NCBI GenBank assembly: GCA_947167555.1
Contig: CAMVIO010000009.1
Coordinates: 1 to 19,859, forward strand
DNA: 19,859 nucleotides
Reading direction: 5' to 3'
Source of the DNA: an uncultured Selenomonadales bacterium
GTDB taxonomy: Bacteria > Bacillota > Negativicutes > Selenomonadales > Selenomonadaceae
The notes beneath the pieces were generated by a model. That model made no database searches. It had not been told where the DNA came from and was given only the letters and a program-made list of their open reading frames with translations. This document shows positions 5,985-14,322 of this stretch, piece after piece (positions within the stretch are counted from its first letter, which is position 1; each line of letters starts with the position of its first letter). The translations under genes and the position numbers were made by a program.

Positions 5985-8609
5985 ATGAAAGAACGCTTGA
6001 TGATACTCGACGGTAGCAGTTTGATGTTTCGGGCTTTTTACGCGCTTCCGCCGCTGACCTCGCCGCAGGGCGAATATACGAATGCCGTTCACGGCTTTTC
6101 CAATATGCTGGTCAAGATGCTGAAGGAATACAAGCCTGCCCGTATGGTTGTTGCGTTTGATAAGAGCCGTCATACATTCCGTACGGAACTGTACGCGGAT
6201 TACAAAGGAACACGTGAGAAAACGCCGGAGGAATTTTCTTCGCAAGTGCCAATCCTCCGTGATTTTTTGGACGCATGGGGAATTCCCTTTATTGAGATTG
6301 ACAATTATGAGGCTGACGACATCATCGGAACGATTGCTTCAAAGGCTGCAGAAAGCGGAAACTATGATACGATGATCGTGACAGGCGATCGGGATGCGTT
6401 TCAGCTTATACGCCCCGATGTGCAAGTGCTTTTCACGAAAAAAGGGATTTCGGAAATTGTCGTTTTTGATGAGGCGGCATTCCGCGAAGCATATGGTTTT
6501 GAACCGATTCGACTTATCGATCTCAAAGGGTTGATGGGAGACAGTTCTGATAATATCCCGGGCGTGCCCGGCGTCGGGGAGAAAACGGCGAAAAAACTTC
6601 TGATAGATTTTGGAAGTTTAGAGGGGGTTTACGCGCATATCGGCGATATTTCCGGAAAAAAACTGAAAGAACGGTTGACGGAAAACAGGAATCAAGCGGA
6701 ACTTTCCAAGCGGCTGGCAACCATCGATTGTCAGGCGCCTGTACCATTTGACCCCGAATCATATGCAATTACGCCGGATCGGGAACGCTTTTTCCGTTTT
6801 TGCGATCGATACGGGTTGAACAGTGCGCGAAAAGGGTTTGAAAAACTTTATTCGGAGCAACAAGAAAATATGTCGCTGGATATAGAAGCTTCATCGTTGA
6901 CGGTGGAAAATTTAGACACCGCAGAGGCGGCGGAAGCTTTTTGCGCTGTGGTCTTAGGGGCTGAAAAACGTTCGGTATCTTTCGTAGGTATTTACGAAGG
7001 AAAGCCGCCGCATCGGAACATTACCGGAGCTGCCGTTGCCCACGGCGAGCGTGTTGCGTTTTGCGCGACGGATTCGCCGGGATGGAAAGCAGTTTGGGGG
7101 ATCCTGAACGACGTTTCAGTTTTTCGTGCGACCGACGACCTCAAGAGTTTTTATCATGCGGGTGGTTCTTCCGCAGGAAGGGACGGATTATTTGACGTCA
7201 CATTGGCAGGGTATTTGCTCGATGCCTCCATGGGGCAAGCGTCCGTCGAGAAACTCAGGGCGGCTTGGTTGCCTGACGAAGCCCCTGTAAATGAAAAAGC
7301 TTCACTGAGAGAACGTGCGGCGGTAGAGGCGGCGATGTTAGAGAAGCTTTCCGTAACCCTCAGAGCGCGGCTGGAAGAATTGAATATTATTTCCCTATAT
7401 CGTGATATGGAGCTTCCGTTAGTCGAAGTTTTGGTCTCGATGGAACGGACGGGCGTGTTCCTGAACCGTGCGAAGCTTGCGTCGCAAAGCGAGGCGGCAG
7501 GACGGAAACTGACGGCTCTGGAATCTGAGATTTTTGCGTTGGCAGGCCATACGTTCAACGTTAATTCACCCAAACAGCTTGCGACAGTGTTGTTTGAGGA
7601 ACTGGGGCTTCCTGCGGAAAAAAAGACGAAAAGCGGATTCTCTACAAACGCGGAGGTTTTGGAAGGTTTACGGCAGGCACATCCGATTATTGAAAAATTG
7701 CTCGAATACAGGCTTTGGGCAAAGTTGAAATCTACATATTTGGACAGTATGGGCGAATTGATTGACGATGAGACGGGACGTGTCCATACCAGCTTCAACC
7801 AAATGGCGACAGCAACCGGTCGGCTTTCCAGCTCCGATCCGAATCTCCAGAACATCCCGGTGCGGACGGAAGAAGGAAAAGCGATACGCAGCATTTTTGA
7901 GCCGGGTGAGGACTATGACTGTCTGATGTCCGCCGACTATTCGCAAATCGAGTTGCGGATATTGGCGCATCTTTCGGGAGATGCGAATTTTGTCGGTTCA
8001 TTTGCGCGCGGTGAAGATATTCATACGCGGACGGCTTCGGAGGTTTTCGGCGTGCCGATGGACGAAGTGACGCCGATTTTGCGCCGTCATGCGAAAGCGG
8101 TCAATTTCGGGATCGTGTACGGAATCAGCGACTTCGGCCTTTCCAAGGGACTCGGTATTCCGCGAAAAGACGCAGCAAAGTACATTGCGGATTATTTTGA
8201 GAAATATGGCGGCGTAAAATCTTTCATCGACGAAATGGTGCAAAAAGCACATAGAGACGGCTTTGTTACTACGATGTTCGGACGCCGTCGCGAGCTTCCG
8301 GCAATCCGGAGCAAAAATTTCGTGCAGCGTTCGTTGGCGGAGCGTATGGCGATGAATACGCCGATTCAAGGAACGGCGGCTGATATTATCAAGCTGGCGA
8401 TGATAGAGGTTTATCGGAAACTACGTGACGGAGGGTTCAAGAGCCGGATGCTTTTGCAGGTGCATGACGAGCTTGTGCTGGAAGTAAAGGCTGAAGAAAA
8501 AGACGCTGTATCCGCATTGCTCAAGGAATCCATGGAACATGCCGTGAAGCTTGCGGTGCCTTTGACGATTGATATTCATCAGGGAAAGGATTGGGCCGAA
8601 GCGAAGTAG
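5985..8609 (+). CDS. polA: DNA polymerase I
   Basis: 874 residues, typical of Firmicute PolA. The N-terminal 5'-3' exonuclease (about 1-290) shows LMILDGSSLMFRAFYALP, DNYEADDIIGT, TGDRDAFQL and the helix-hairpin-helix GVPGVGEKTAKKLL. The polymerase domain has motif A DYSQIELR with D651, motif B RRHAKAVNFGIVYG starting at R700, and motif C QVHDELVLEV with D828. The middle 3'-5' exonuclease-like domain (about 300-465) keeps FDVTLAGYLLD but lacks the DxE of Exo I and the YxxxD of Exo III, so proofreading is probably lost, as in Bacillus-type PolA. It acts in Okazaki fragment maturation and repair. GGAGGGCGG precedes the ATG. The stop TAG overlaps the ribosome site of coaE, suggesting translational coupling. 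Confidence 0.97.
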   Translation: MKERLMILDGSSLMFRAFYALPPLTSPQGEYTNAVHGFSNMLVKMLKEYKPARMVVAFDKSRHTFRTELYADYKGTREKTPEEFSSQVPILRDFLDAWGIPFIEIDNYEADDIIGTIASKAAESGNYDTMIVTGDRDAFQLIRPDVQVLFTKKGISEIVVFDEAAFREAYGFEPIRLIDLKGLMGDSSDNIPGVPGVGEKTAKKLLIDFGSLEGVYAHIGDISGKKLKERLTENRNQAELSKRLATIDCQAPVPFDPESYAITPDRERFFRFCDRYGLNSARKGFEKLYSEQQENMSLDIEASSLTVENLDTAEAAEAFCAVVLGAEKRSVSFVGIYEGKPPHRNITGAAVAHGERVAFCATDSPGWKAVWGILNDVSVFRATDDLKSFYHAGGSSAGRDGLFDVTLAGYLLDASMGQASVEKLRAAWLPDEAPVNEKASLRERAAVEAAMLEKLSVTLRARLEELNIISLYRDMELPLVEVLVSMERTGVFLNRAKLASQSEAAGRKLTALESEIFALAGHTFNVNSPKQLATVLFEELGLPAEKKTKSGFSTNAEVLEGLRQAHPIIEKLLEYRLWAKLKSTYLDSMGELIDDETGRVHTSFNQMATATGRLSSSDPNLQNIPVRTEEGKAIRSIFEPGEDYDCLMSADYSQIELRILAHLSGDANFVGSFARGEDIHTRTASEVFGVPMDEVTPILRRHAKAVNFGIVYGISDFGLSKGLGIPRKDAAKYIADYFEKYGGVKSFIDEMVQKAHRDGFVTTMFGRRRELPAIRSKNFVQRSLAERMAMNTPIQGTAADIIKLAMIEVYRKLRDGGFKSRMLLQVHDELVLEVKAEEKDAVSALLKESMEHAVKLAVPLTIDIHQGKDWAEAK

Positions 8610-8620
8610 GAGGCAGGAAT

Positions 8621-9226
8621 GTGAAAGTCATTGGACTGACCGGCGGAATTGCCAGCGGAAAGAGCACTGTGTCCGGTCTGCTTCGGGAACAATATGGAGC
8701 GGTTGTCTTGGACGCGGACGAAGTGGCGCGTGAGATCGCGGAGCCTTTCGAACCGTTGTGGAAGGCGTTTGTTTCGCGTTACGGCAAAGAACATGTTTTG
8801 TGTAAAGACGGAACGCTTGATCGTGAAGCAATCGCGGAAATTGTCTTTCACGACTCGGCGGAACGGAACTGGATGGACGGCGCCGCGCACCCTTTGATCA
8901 AACAGCGTATGCTCGATCGTCTTGCCAAGTGCAAGAAGGCGGGAAAAAAGCTCGTAGTGCTTGATGTGCCGTTGTTGTATGAAACAGGATGGGAAAAGCT
9001 TCCCGATGAAATATGGGTGGTCTACGTTGACCCAAAGACGCAGTTACAGCGCTTAATGCATAGAAACAAGCTTTCCGAGACCTTAGCGCGCGAGCGTATC
9101 GCCTCACAGATGTCAATGGAAGAAAAAAGACGTAGAGCGGACGTCGTAATCGACAATAACGGGACACAAGAGGAAACGGCCGCACAGGTGCAGGCGGCTG
9201 TTATCCAACGAATGAGTACAAAATAG
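8621..9226 (+). CDS. coaE: Dephospho-CoA kinase
   Basis: 201 residues; phosphorylates the 3' hydroxyl of dephospho-CoA, the last step of coenzyme A synthesis in the cytosol. The P-loop LTGGIASGKST (G8 to T16) is at the N terminus, followed by DADEVAREI (substrate-binding aspartates), LDVPLLYETG and the lid region RIASQMSMEEKRRRADVVIDN. The GTG start at 8621 is chosen because AGGAGG (8608-8613) lies 7 bases upstream and the protein then begins MKVIGLTGG, the standard N terminus. polA and coaE are close neighbours in many Firmicutes. In Bacillus subtilis mutM and ytaF lie between them; both are absent here. Confidence 0.95.
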   Translation: MKVIGLTGGIASGKSTVSGLLREQYGAVVLDADEVAREIAEPFEPLWKAFVSRYGKEHVLCKDGTLDREAIAEIVFHDSAERNWMDGAAHPLIKQRMLDRLAKCKKAGKKLVVLDVPLLYETGWEKLPDEIWVVYVDPKTQLQRLMHRNKLSETLARERIASQMSMEEKRRRADVVIDNNGTQEETAAQVQAAVIQRMSTK

Positions 9227-9241
9227 AAAGGAAAGTGTCGA

Positions 9242-9862
9242 GTGCGGAGCAAAGCGATTCGGAACAAGCGGTACAGAAAACGTAAATACGGCTCGCTTCT
9301 CTTTGCTCTTGGAGTCATTTTGCTCGTTTTTATAGTGTACTTTGTCAGCCAGATTGAGCCGGTCAAGAAAAAATATATTTATCCATACCCGTATCAGGAC
9401 ATTGTGATGTTATACGCGGAAGCAAACGACGTTCCGCCATCTCTTGTCGCAAGCGTCATTATGCACGAGAGCAAATTCTCGGAAAATGTGCACTCGCCGC
9501 GCGGAGCGATTGGGCTTATGCAATTGATGCCGGAAACGGCGGAGTGGATTGCCGGGCAATTGGGCGAAACGGATTTTTCCTTGCAAATGCTTCATGAGCC
9601 GGAAATGAATATCCGTTACGGTACATGGTATTTGGCGTTATTGGAGCAAGAATTCGAAGGAAACCTGGTTCTGGCGCTAGCGGCTTACAATGCTGGGCGT
9701 GGTGTGGTACACGAGTGGATGGAAGAAAATGATTGGTCTTCTGATTTCGAGGACATATCGGCAATCCCTTATCCGGAGACGCGGATTTATGTGGAACGGG
9801 TATTGAAAGACAAGAAGCATTACGAGACGTTGTATCATTCGGATACTGAAAAAAAGAAATAA
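9242..9862 (+). CDS. Membrane-anchored lytic transglycosylase (SLT / GH23 domain)
   Basis: 206 residues. A basic N terminus (residues 1-16) is followed by one transmembrane segment (about 18-36), leaving the rest outside the cytoplasmic membrane. The SLT domain shows the catalytic glutamate E76 in MHESKFS, the GLMQLMP motif (91-97) and AAYNAGRG, all typical of soluble-lytic-transglycosylase family enzymes, which cleave glycan strands to 1,6-anhydroMurNAc ends. The GTG start follows AAAGGAAAG. It starts 15 bases after coaE and ends 13 bases before polC, so it is co-transcribed with replication and CoA genes. A coaE-SLT neighbourhood also occurs in other clostridia-related genomes. Together with the L,D-transpeptidase it adds a wall-remodelling element to this operon. 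Confidence 0.92.
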   Translation: MRSKAIRNKRYRKRKYGSLLFALGVILLVFIVYFVSQIEPVKKKYIYPYPYQDIVMLYAEANDVPPSLVASVIMHESKFSENVHSPRGAIGLMQLMPETAEWIAGQLGETDFSLQMLHEPEMNIRYGTWYLALLEQEFEGNLVLALAAYNAGRGVVHEWMEENDWSSDFEDISAIPYPETRIYVERVLKDKKHYETLYHSDTEKKK

Positions 9863-9875
9863 CTTGGAGTGCATG

Positions 9876-12800
9876 ATGCAAAAATATTGTATCGTACCGC
9901 AAAAAACGAATAAATTTTGGCTGCTTGTAAAGGGCATGGAACTGACGCAGGAGGAACGAACATTATTCCAGCGCTGTTTCATAAAACACGTAGAAATTTC
10001 CCCGGATACACGGACATGGGAAATTGTCTTGACGACGCAGGAATTGATTGATGAGGCTCTTTTGGCCGCCGCTGCCGTTTATATTGAGCGAAAATGCGGC
10101 TTGCGCGAGGTGATTTTTTATCAAGACGTTCTGGATCTTGCGGCGTCGCTTTCCAAGAGTTGGATGCAGTTGGTCAGGCGTGTTACGGAGGACGCTCCGG
10201 CTATCCGAAAAGTCTTGATGCACGCAGAACGAAAAATGTCAGACGGGCGTCTTCGTGTACGTGTCGGCAGCGCGATTGCCGGCGCGCTTTTGGAAAGACA
10301 TGATGTAGCCGGGAGGCTTTCACGCGTTGTCGGCGAGCTGACGGGATGCTATTGCGACGTCGTTTGCGAAGCCTATGATAACGAGGTCGAGGATGCGGAT
10401 TTGGATACGGACCGTGCGATTTGCCGGACGGAAGCGTACAAGGAAGCCCAGCGACAGGAACCGCGACACATGCAGGCGGCAATCACAGAGACAGCAGACT
10501 CGTTGCATGCAGGAAAAACGAAATGGCGTAACGGAAAGGCAAAAGGGCAAAAGGCAACCGCTCCGGACTGCATTTTTGGCAGCGGCGTGAGTGGGGAGAC
10601 AATTTCCATCGGTTCAATCGAGAATGAGATAAAATCAGTTGTTGTTGTTGGTGCGCTCACGAATGTGGACGGTCGTGAGCTTCGGGAGACAAATCTGCTG
10701 TTCTTTGATGTTGCTGACGAGACCCAAGGCATTTCGGCGAAAGCTTTTTTTCATGACAAAGAGGAATATGCTCATGCCTTGGAAGAGATGGAAGCGGCTA
10801 AGAAGGCCGGGAGCCGTATTCGAGTCAAGGGTTCGATCCGGTTTGATTCCTATCAGAATGATTTGGTACTGTTTGCTTTGAGCGTGAAAGAAGAACCTCG
10901 TTTGCAACGGGAAGATAAGGCGGAAGTTAAGCGTGTCGAGCTTCATGCACATACCCGAATGAGCGCGATGGATTCCGTAGTTCCGACAAAGGCTCTGATC
11001 CGGACGGCAGCACGTTGGGGATGGGACGCTGTCGCCATCACGGATCATGGCGTCGTGCAGGCATTTCCAGACGCGATGAATGTCGTCGCGGAAGACAAGC
11101 TGGATATAAAAATAATATACGGCATGGAAGGTTATTTGACAGGGGACGATTATAAGCAGAGTCACGCTAACCACATCATTCTTTTGGCAAAAAATAGCGT
11201 GGGCTTGCACAATCTTTATCGTCTTGTGTCGTTGTCTCATCTGCGTTTCTTGCATCGCCAGCCGCATATCCCTAAAGAGATTTTGAAAGAATATCGCGAG
11301 GGGTTGATTCTCGGCTCAGCGTGTGAGGCGGGGGAGTTGATTCGCGCAATCGTTGCTCACGAAAGTGAAGAACGACTAATTGAGATTGCAAGTTTTTACG
11401 ATTATCTGGAGATACAGCCAATCGGAAACAATGCTTTTCTCGTGCGCAGTGAAGAATTTCCCGACGTCAATACCGATGAGGACTTGAAGAATATCAATCG
11501 CAAAGTGGCGGAACTCGCGAAAAAACTCGGAAAAATGTTGGTCGCGACTTGCGACGTTCATTTCCTTAATCCAGAAGATTCGATTTACCGTATGGTCATT
11601 ATGGCCGGTAAAGGTTTCGATGACGCGGAGCTCCAACCGCCGCTTTACCTTCGGACGACGGAGGAAATGCTGAAGGAATTCGATTACCTTGACGAAGAAA
11701 CGGCTTATGAAGCCGTCGTCACAAATCCCCGCCGTATTGCTGATATGGTCGAGCGGATCAAGCCGATTCCGGATGAGGACAAGCTTTATTCTCCATCGAT
11801 ACAAGGTGCGGATGAAACGATTCGGAATATGTCATATCGGCGTGCGCATGAAATGTACGGGGAAAATTTGCCCGCTGTGGTACAGGCCCGTCTTGACCAA
11901 GAATTGACGCCTATTATCGGTCATGGTTTTTCCGTGTTGTATTTGATTGCGCATAAGCTCGTCAAAAAATCGAATTTGGATGGGTATCTTGTCGGTTCTC
12001 GAGGTTCGGTCGGGTCGTCCTTTGTCGCGACGATGACTGACATCACGGAAGTCAATCCACTTCCGCCGCATTGGCGCTGCCCGAAGTGCAAATACAGCAA
12101 ATTCATTACGGATGGATCGTATGGTTCCGGGTTCGACCTTCCGGACAAAGATTGTCCGATTTGCGGCGAGCCGCTGAAAAAAGACGGTCATGATATTCCG
12201 TTTGCCGTATTTCTCGGCTTTGACGGAGACAAGGTTCCCGATATCGATCTTAATTTTTCCGGCGTATATCAGCCTGTCGCGCATAAATACACGGAGCAGC
12301 TTTTCGGTCGGGATAACGTGTATCGCGCGGGTTCGATCACAACCGTCAAGGATAAGACGGCGTATGGATATGCCAGAAAATTTTATGAGGGAAAAGGAGA
12401 AAAGAAGCGAGACGGTTTTATCCAGCGTGTTGTAAACGGCTGTGTTGGAACAAAAAGGACGACAGGGCAACATCCTGCGGGCATCATGGTCGTGCCGAGG
12501 AACATGGATATCCATTTTTTTACGCCGATACAGCGACCTGCCGATAAAACGGATGTCAATACCATAACGACGCATTTCGATTATCATTCCATTTCGAGTC
12601 GTCTTGTCAAACTCGACATTCTCGGTCATGATGATCCGACAGTTATCAAAATGCTCGAGGATCTTACGCATCGCGATCCCAAAACGATTCCCTTTGACGA
12701 TCCAACGACGCTTTCCTTGTTTAATTCCACAGAAGCGCTGGGAGTTACGCCGGAAGAGCTGGGAGCAACTTCGGGGACATTTGGTATTCCGGAGTTTCGA

Positions 12801-13658
12801 ACCAGTTTCACACGGCAGATGATTGACGATACGAAGCCTTCATGCTTTAGCGATCTCGTCCGCATTTCAGGTTTTTCCCATGGCACAGATGTCTGGCTTA
12901 ACAACGCGCAGGATCTGATCCGTTCAGGAACGTGTACGCTGCACGATGCTATTTCGGCGCGTGACGATATCATGATGTATTTGATCCATAAAGGCATCGA
13001 CCCGCTCCTATCCTTCAAGACGATGGAGTCTGTACGTAAAGGCAAGGGAATCAAGCCGGACGTAGTGGAGAAGCTTCGCGCCGGCAAGGTGCCGGAGTGG
13101 TACATCGAGTCATGCCAGAAAATCAAGTATCTCTTTCCTCGCGCCCACGCGACAGCCTACGTTATGATGGCGTATCGCATCGCCTATTGCAAAGTACATT
13201 ATCCACTCGCGTTTTATGCGGCATATTTTTCTATCCGTGCCGAGGCGTTCGATGTCAATATTGTCGCTGCGGGTAAGGAGGCTGTGCGGGATAAGCTGAA
13301 AGAACTGGAAATGATAGAAAAACCGGATGAAAAACAGAAAGAACTGATAGTCGTCTTACAGTTAGCATGGGAAATGTATCTGCGAGGCTACAAGGTCGAG
13401 CATATCGATCTCTATCGCTCCGACGCGGAGAAATTTATCATTTTGGAAAAATCCCTGTTGCCGCCGTTTACCTCGCTGAACGGTTTTGGCACGGTTGCCG
13501 CGCATTCTATCGTAGCCGCCAGAAAGAATGGTCGATTTACTTCTATTGCCGATATGAAGAAAAGAACTTCTGCGGTGTCCAAGACGAACATTGAGCTTTT
13601 ACGGGAACACGGATGCCTTGATAACTTGGAGGAAAGCGACCAGATGAATCTGTTTTAA
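9876..13658 (+). CDS. polC: DNA polymerase III alpha subunit, PolC type, without the exonuclease domain
   Basis: 1260 residues from ATG 9876, about 175 shorter than Bacillus PolC (1437). Domains in order: an N-terminal region; an OB-fold (about 255-340, VVVVGALTNVDGRELRE); PHP part 1 beginning VELHAHTRMSAMD (H357, H359) with AITDHGVVQ; the IYGMEGYL seam (about 416-433), where PolC normally carries the DnaQ-like 3'-5' exonuclease but here runs straight into HANHIILLAKN; PHP part 2; a Cys4 zinc site (C735, C738, C760, C763); the catalytic PDIDLNFSG with D789 and D791; helix-hairpin-helix regions; and a clamp-binding QMNLF at the very C terminus. It is the essential leading/lagging-strand replicase of low-GC Firmicutes. 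The ATG at 9876 has GGAG 6 bases upstream; a TTG at 9864 also fits the frame. Last gene of the run, followed by a terminator. Confidence 0.95.
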   Translation: MQKYCIVPQKTNKFWLLVKGMELTQEERTLFQRCFIKHVEISPDTRTWEIVLTTQELIDEALLAAAAVYIERKCGLREVIFYQDVLDLAASLSKSWMQLVRRVTEDAPAIRKVLMHAERKMSDGRLRVRVGSAIAGALLERHDVAGRLSRVVGELTGCYCDVVCEAYDNEVEDADLDTDRAICRTEAYKEAQRQEPRHMQAAITETADSLHAGKTKWRNGKAKGQKATAPDCIFGSGVSGETISIGSIENEIKSVVVVGALTNVDGRELRETNLLFFDVADETQGISAKAFFHDKEEYAHALEEMEAAKKAGSRIRVKGSIRFDSYQNDLVLFALSVKEEPRLQREDKAEVKRVELHAHTRMSAMDSVVPTKALIRTAARWGWDAVAITDHGVVQAFPDAMNVVAEDKLDIKIIYGMEGYLTGDDYKQSHANHIILLAKNSVGLHNLYRLVSLSHLRFLHRQPHIPKEILKEYREGLILGSACEAGELIRAIVAHESEERLIEIASFYDYLEIQPIGNNAFLVRSEEFPDVNTDEDLKNINRKVAELAKKLGKMLVATCDVHFLNPEDSIYRMVIMAGKGFDDAELQPPLYLRTTEEMLKEFDYLDEETAYEAVVTNPRRIADMVERIKPIPDEDKLYSPSIQGADETIRNMSYRRAHEMYGENLPAVVQARLDQELTPIIGHGFSVLYLIAHKLVKKSNLDGYLVGSRGSVGSSFVATMTDITEVNPLPPHWRCPKCKYSKFITDGSYGSGFDLPDKDCPICGEPLKKDGHDIPFAVFLGFDGDKVPDIDLNFSGVYQPVAHKYTEQLFGRDNVYRAGSITTVKDKTAYGYARKFYEGKGEKKRDGFIQRVVNGCVGTKRTTGQHPAGIMVVPRNMDIHFFTPIQRPADKTDVNTITTHFDYHSISSRLVKLDILGHDDPTVIKMLEDLTHRDPKTIPFDDPTTLSLFNSTEALGVTPEELGATSGTFGIPEFRTSFTRQMIDDTKPSCFSDLVRISGFSHGTDVWLNNAQDLIRSGTCTLHDAISARDDIMMYLIHKGIDPLLSFKTMESVRKGKGIKPDVVEKLRAGKVPEWYIESCQKIKYLFPRAHATAYVMMAYRIAYCKVHYPLAFYAAYFSIRAEAFDVNIVAAGKEAVRDKLKELEMIEKPDEKQKELIVVLQLAWEMYLRGYKVEHIDLYRSDAEKFIILEKSLLPPFTSLNGFGTVAAHSIVAARKNGRFTSIADMKKRTSAVSKTNIELLREHGCLDNLEESDQMNLF

Positions 13659-13666
13659 TGCATTGG

Positions 13667-13692
13667 AAAGCCGCCATACGACGGCTTTTTTT
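13667..13692 (+). terminator. Rho-independent terminator after polC
   Basis: AAAGCCG (13667-13673) pairs with CGGCTTT (13682-13688) around an 8-base loop, followed by a run of seven T (13686-13692). It begins 8 bases after the polC stop and closes the ldt-to-polC transcript. Confidence 0.85.
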
Positions 13693-13762
13693 CTTGTGCA
13701 TATTTTCTTTGGAGGCGTAATGGTGTATGATACAGATGTATTTTTTATAGAGGTGAGATAAA

Positions 13763-14230
13763 GTGAAACTCATAGATGTGAAGGATTGCGCATGTCTGTT
13801 CTGCGGCGGGAAAGAAAACGTGCAAATGGTGGCACGCGACGACGGCGCGGCATCGGTGGCGATTTGCGCCGACTGCAGGGAAGAATTGGCGACAGCGTGG
13901 GCGTCAGGTGTTTTTGCGCAGCCGGAGGAAGAACAAACATATAGCGACGCGGCTAAGCGCGTGATGACGGAAGCCGCTGCGATGAGCGAGGAAGCTTTTG
14001 AAGAAAAGTATCTTTCGGATACGATTGACCGCGTGGTTTTTGAGTATGTACGTGGTTATGGCCAGACGGAGCTGGACGGCGGCGCGATGGGGCTTCTTTC
14101 AATCATGACCGAGAAGGAGGCAGAGGAAGTTGCAAAACATATTGAAGGATTGGTGGAAAAAGGTTTGATTTATCCTGTTGCCGGAAAGCCAGGATGTTTT
14201 GGCGCTGATTACCCATTCACAGACGATTGA
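13763..14230 (+). CDS. Small protein with a ClpX-like Cys4 zinc site, function unknown
   Basis: 155 residues, not recognised as a named family. The N terminus has C11-x2-C14 and C35-x2-C38 in the pattern CLFCGGKENV...ICADCREEL, resembling the zinc-binding domain at the start of ClpX (C-x-F-C-G...IC-x-x-C-x-E-L), which binds zinc, dimerises and docks adaptors. C9 is an extra nearby cysteine. No AAA+ ATPase follows. The middle (about 55-100) is acidic and helical. The end, with EKEAEEVAKHIEGLVEKGLI, looks like a small helical, possibly winged-helix, module. The GTG start at 13763 follows AGGTGA with 6 bases spacing. It stands alone between the polC terminator and the efflux operon. Real gene: high confidence. 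Zinc binding: likely. Role: unknown. Confidence 0.8.
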   Translation: MKLIDVKDCACLFCGGKENVQMVARDDGAASVAICADCREELATAWASGVFAQPEEEQTYSDAAKRVMTEAAAMSEEAFEEKYLSDTIDRVVFEYVRGYGQTELDGGAMGLLSIMTEKEAEEVAKHIEGLVEKGLIYPVAGKPGCFGADYPFTDD

Positions 14231-14252
14231 TTTCTAATCTTTTTCTAATTTT
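14231..14252 (+). promoter_or_regulatory. Tandem 11-bp direct repeat upstream of the efflux operon
   Basis: Two adjacent 11-mers, TTTCTAATCTT (14231-14241) and TTTCTAATTTT (14242-14252), differ at one base. This spacing is typical of sites bound by OmpR/PhoB-family response regulators. Candidate -10 boxes TATAAA lie at 14266-14271 and 14287-14292, neither with a good -35, which would suit activator-dependent transcription. This is inference from spacing only. Confidence 0.5.
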
Positions 14253-14322
14253 ACTTTTATGTACGTATAAAAGCGCATTTTTAAGATATAAACATAGTAA
14301 TTGTGTAAGGAAGTGATAATGG

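Noticed and set aside
7154..7894. 246-codon open frame on the minus strand inside polA
   Set aside because: Antisense shadow; Ser/Ala-rich composition typical of complementary-strand translation.
8591..8620. Earlier ATG start for coaE inside the end of polA
   Set aside because: It would add ten residues not found in the family; AGGAGG with 7-base spacing points to GTG 8621, which gives the standard MKVIGLTGG start.
9864..9875. TTG start for polC at 9864
   Set aside because: The GGAG at 9866-9869 would lie inside the coding sequence; it is well placed for ATG 9876.
11832..12671. 279-codon open frame on the minus strand inside polC
   Set aside because: Antisense shadow of a strongly conserved polymerase region; the translation is basic, with no recognisable domain and no ribosome site worth noting.
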